A DNA stretch of 39,929 nt from Phycisphaerae bacterium (GTDB taxonomy: Bacteria > Planctomycetota > Phycisphaerae > Tepidisphaerales > Tepidisphaeraceae): positions 1 through 39,929 of the forward strand of contig JAICIO010000048.1 of the NCBI GenBank assembly GCA_025924315.1. Reading direction: 5' to 3'. The position numbers and the translations under genes are program-made. Every line of letters starts with the position of its first letter. Position 1 is the first letter of the stretch. Below the pieces are notes generated by a model. It was not told where the DNA came from and did no database searches. It saw only the letters and a program-made list of their open reading frames with translations. This document shows positions 39,332-39,929 of the stretch, piece after piece.

Positions 39332-39913
39332 ATGCCGCATACAACGAACCCAACGCTCGACATCATTCTGTACTGCCTCGCGGGGATTGTCCTGCTCATC
39401 ATCGGCTATCGCGTCGGCAAATGGATCGGCACGCTCGCGGCGTCGAAGCTCATCGCATCGAAGGAGCAGGACCTGTTCACCGCCCAGAAGAGCTTCAAAT
39501 CGCTATACGAGCAGGAACTGGCGAACCTGAAACAGGAAAATGCGGGCCTGCACGAGCAGGTGAAAACGCTCAATGAGCGTGTCGAAGATTACCGCAAAAA
39601 GGCCGCCGGCTTTGGTGGCCTGTTCAACACCGGCGGAAAGCGTGCCGATGCCATGTACGCGCTGCTGCTCGAGAACGAAGCCCTTGAAGAAGCGCTCTAT
39701 TCGCAAAACGAAAAGCTCAAGCAGGAGCGCACCGACGCGCTGAAAGAACAAATGCGCTCGGCGGGCTATCGCAGGGTGCTGATGAGCCAGCTGCTGAACG
39801 ACGAACGCATCAAAAGCTACGTTGCCGAGATTTTAGCGGACGACAAGCGCCTGCCCGGACCGGCGACCGAAGCGCCGAAGGAACTCCCCGCGGATTCACA
39901 TCCGACTTCGTAG
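39332..39913 (+). CDS. Membrane-anchored coiled-coil protein, unknown function
   Basis: 193 residues. One N-terminal transmembrane helix (about 9-28, LDIILYCLAGIVLLIIGYRV) precedes a long helical part with coiled-coil heptads (SLYEQELANLKQENAGLHEQVKTLNERVEDYRKK; NEALEEALYSQNEKLKQER). A short C-terminal Pro/Ala/Glu tail follows. No enzyme motif. The layout (helix plus coiled coil facing the cytoplasm) is like many small scaffolding proteins. The TAG stop (39911-39913) lies at the start of another copy of the GTAGGGTGCGC palindrome, so the true ancestral C-terminus may differ. Confidence 0.8.
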   Translation: MPHTTNPTLDIILYCLAGIVLLIIGYRVGKWIGTLAASKLIASKEQDLFTAQKSFKSLYEQELANLKQENAGLHEQVKTLNERVEDYRKKAAGFGGLFNTGGKRADAMYALLLENEALEEALYSQNEKLKQERTDALKEQMRSAGYRRVLMSQLLNDERIKSYVAEILADDKRLPGPATEAPKELPADSHPTS

Positions 39914-39929
39914 GGTGCGCTTCAGCGCA
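39911..39929. repeat. Palindromic repeat, GTAGGGTGCGC family (cut by the window end)
   Basis: TAGGGTGCGCTTCAGCGCA matches the left arm of the copy at 25542-25617 exactly over its visible length. The right arm lies outside the window. It supplies the stop codon of the coiled-coil gene. Confidence 0.85.

Noticed and set aside
1-39929. tRNA, rRNA or prophage genes
   Set aside because: No cloverleaf-like or rRNA-like sequence and no integrase or phage structural gene was recognised on either strand.

Overview
The window looks like chromosomal DNA of a GC-rich planctomycete, most likely class Phycisphaerae (possibly Tepidisphaerales). This is inferred from several signals. Two membrane proteins end in the CxxCGYDLRG...CPECG zinc ribbon. 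There are PEP-CTERM proteins with a VPEP...RRRR tail, one of them an autotransporter-associated beta-strand-repeat protein. There is an H-X9-DG type prepilin-like protein. Many unrelated palindromic repeats lie between genes. I found no rRNA, tRNA, CRISPR array, transposase or phage gene.

Layout. 1-3.5 kb: the N-terminal part of a secreted Ig-like plus sugar-dehydrogenase-type propeller protein, a TadE/TadG-like protein, a divergent GspG-like pseudopilin and a small SHOCT-like membrane protein. 3.7-5.3 kb: clpX behind three small hairpins. 5.3-13.9 kb: a tandemly duplicated module of unknown function. Each copy has a plus-strand membrane protein with a C-terminal zinc ribbon facing a minus-strand secreted propeller protein; copy 2 also carries a small membrane-protein gene. 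14-17 kb: a PEP-CTERM protein, then extracytoplasmic MsrA and lipoprotein MsrB separated by nested palindromes. 17.3-23.5 kb: an unknown membrane protein, a beta-strand-repeat PEP-CTERM protein, a 5'-truncated PEP-CTERM relic, a PilZ protein, a YkgJ-type cysteine-cluster protein and an unknown secreted protein. 23.6-27.6 kb: a GH2 beta-mannosidase-like enzyme, a second PilZ protein, an H-X9-DG prepilin-like protein and a small lipoprotein.

27.7-31.6 kb is a co-directional cluster: an RsbW-like ATPase, a STAS protein, then the MlaE permease, MlaF ATPase and MlaD/MCE protein of a lipid transporter. Palindromic repeats sit in every junction of this cluster except the overlapping ATPase/STAS pair. 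31.7-39.2 kb on the minus strand holds a Nudix protein, a membrane histidine kinase overlapped by a CheR-type methyltransferase gene, and full-length cobalamin-dependent methionine synthase. A membrane-anchored coiled-coil protein ends the window.

The strongest signals beyond ordinary annotation are four. First, the duplicated zinc-ribbon/propeller module. Second, interspersed palindromes that have become part of genes: they encode a prepilin leader, encode about 33 residues of the MetH interdomain linker, and supply the stop codons of several genes. Third, a kinase/STAS pair placed at the head of an Mla-type transporter. Fourth, the saturation of the mla cluster with different palindrome families. 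Function is uncertain for the duplicated module and for the 412-aa, 417-aa and 193-aa proteins.
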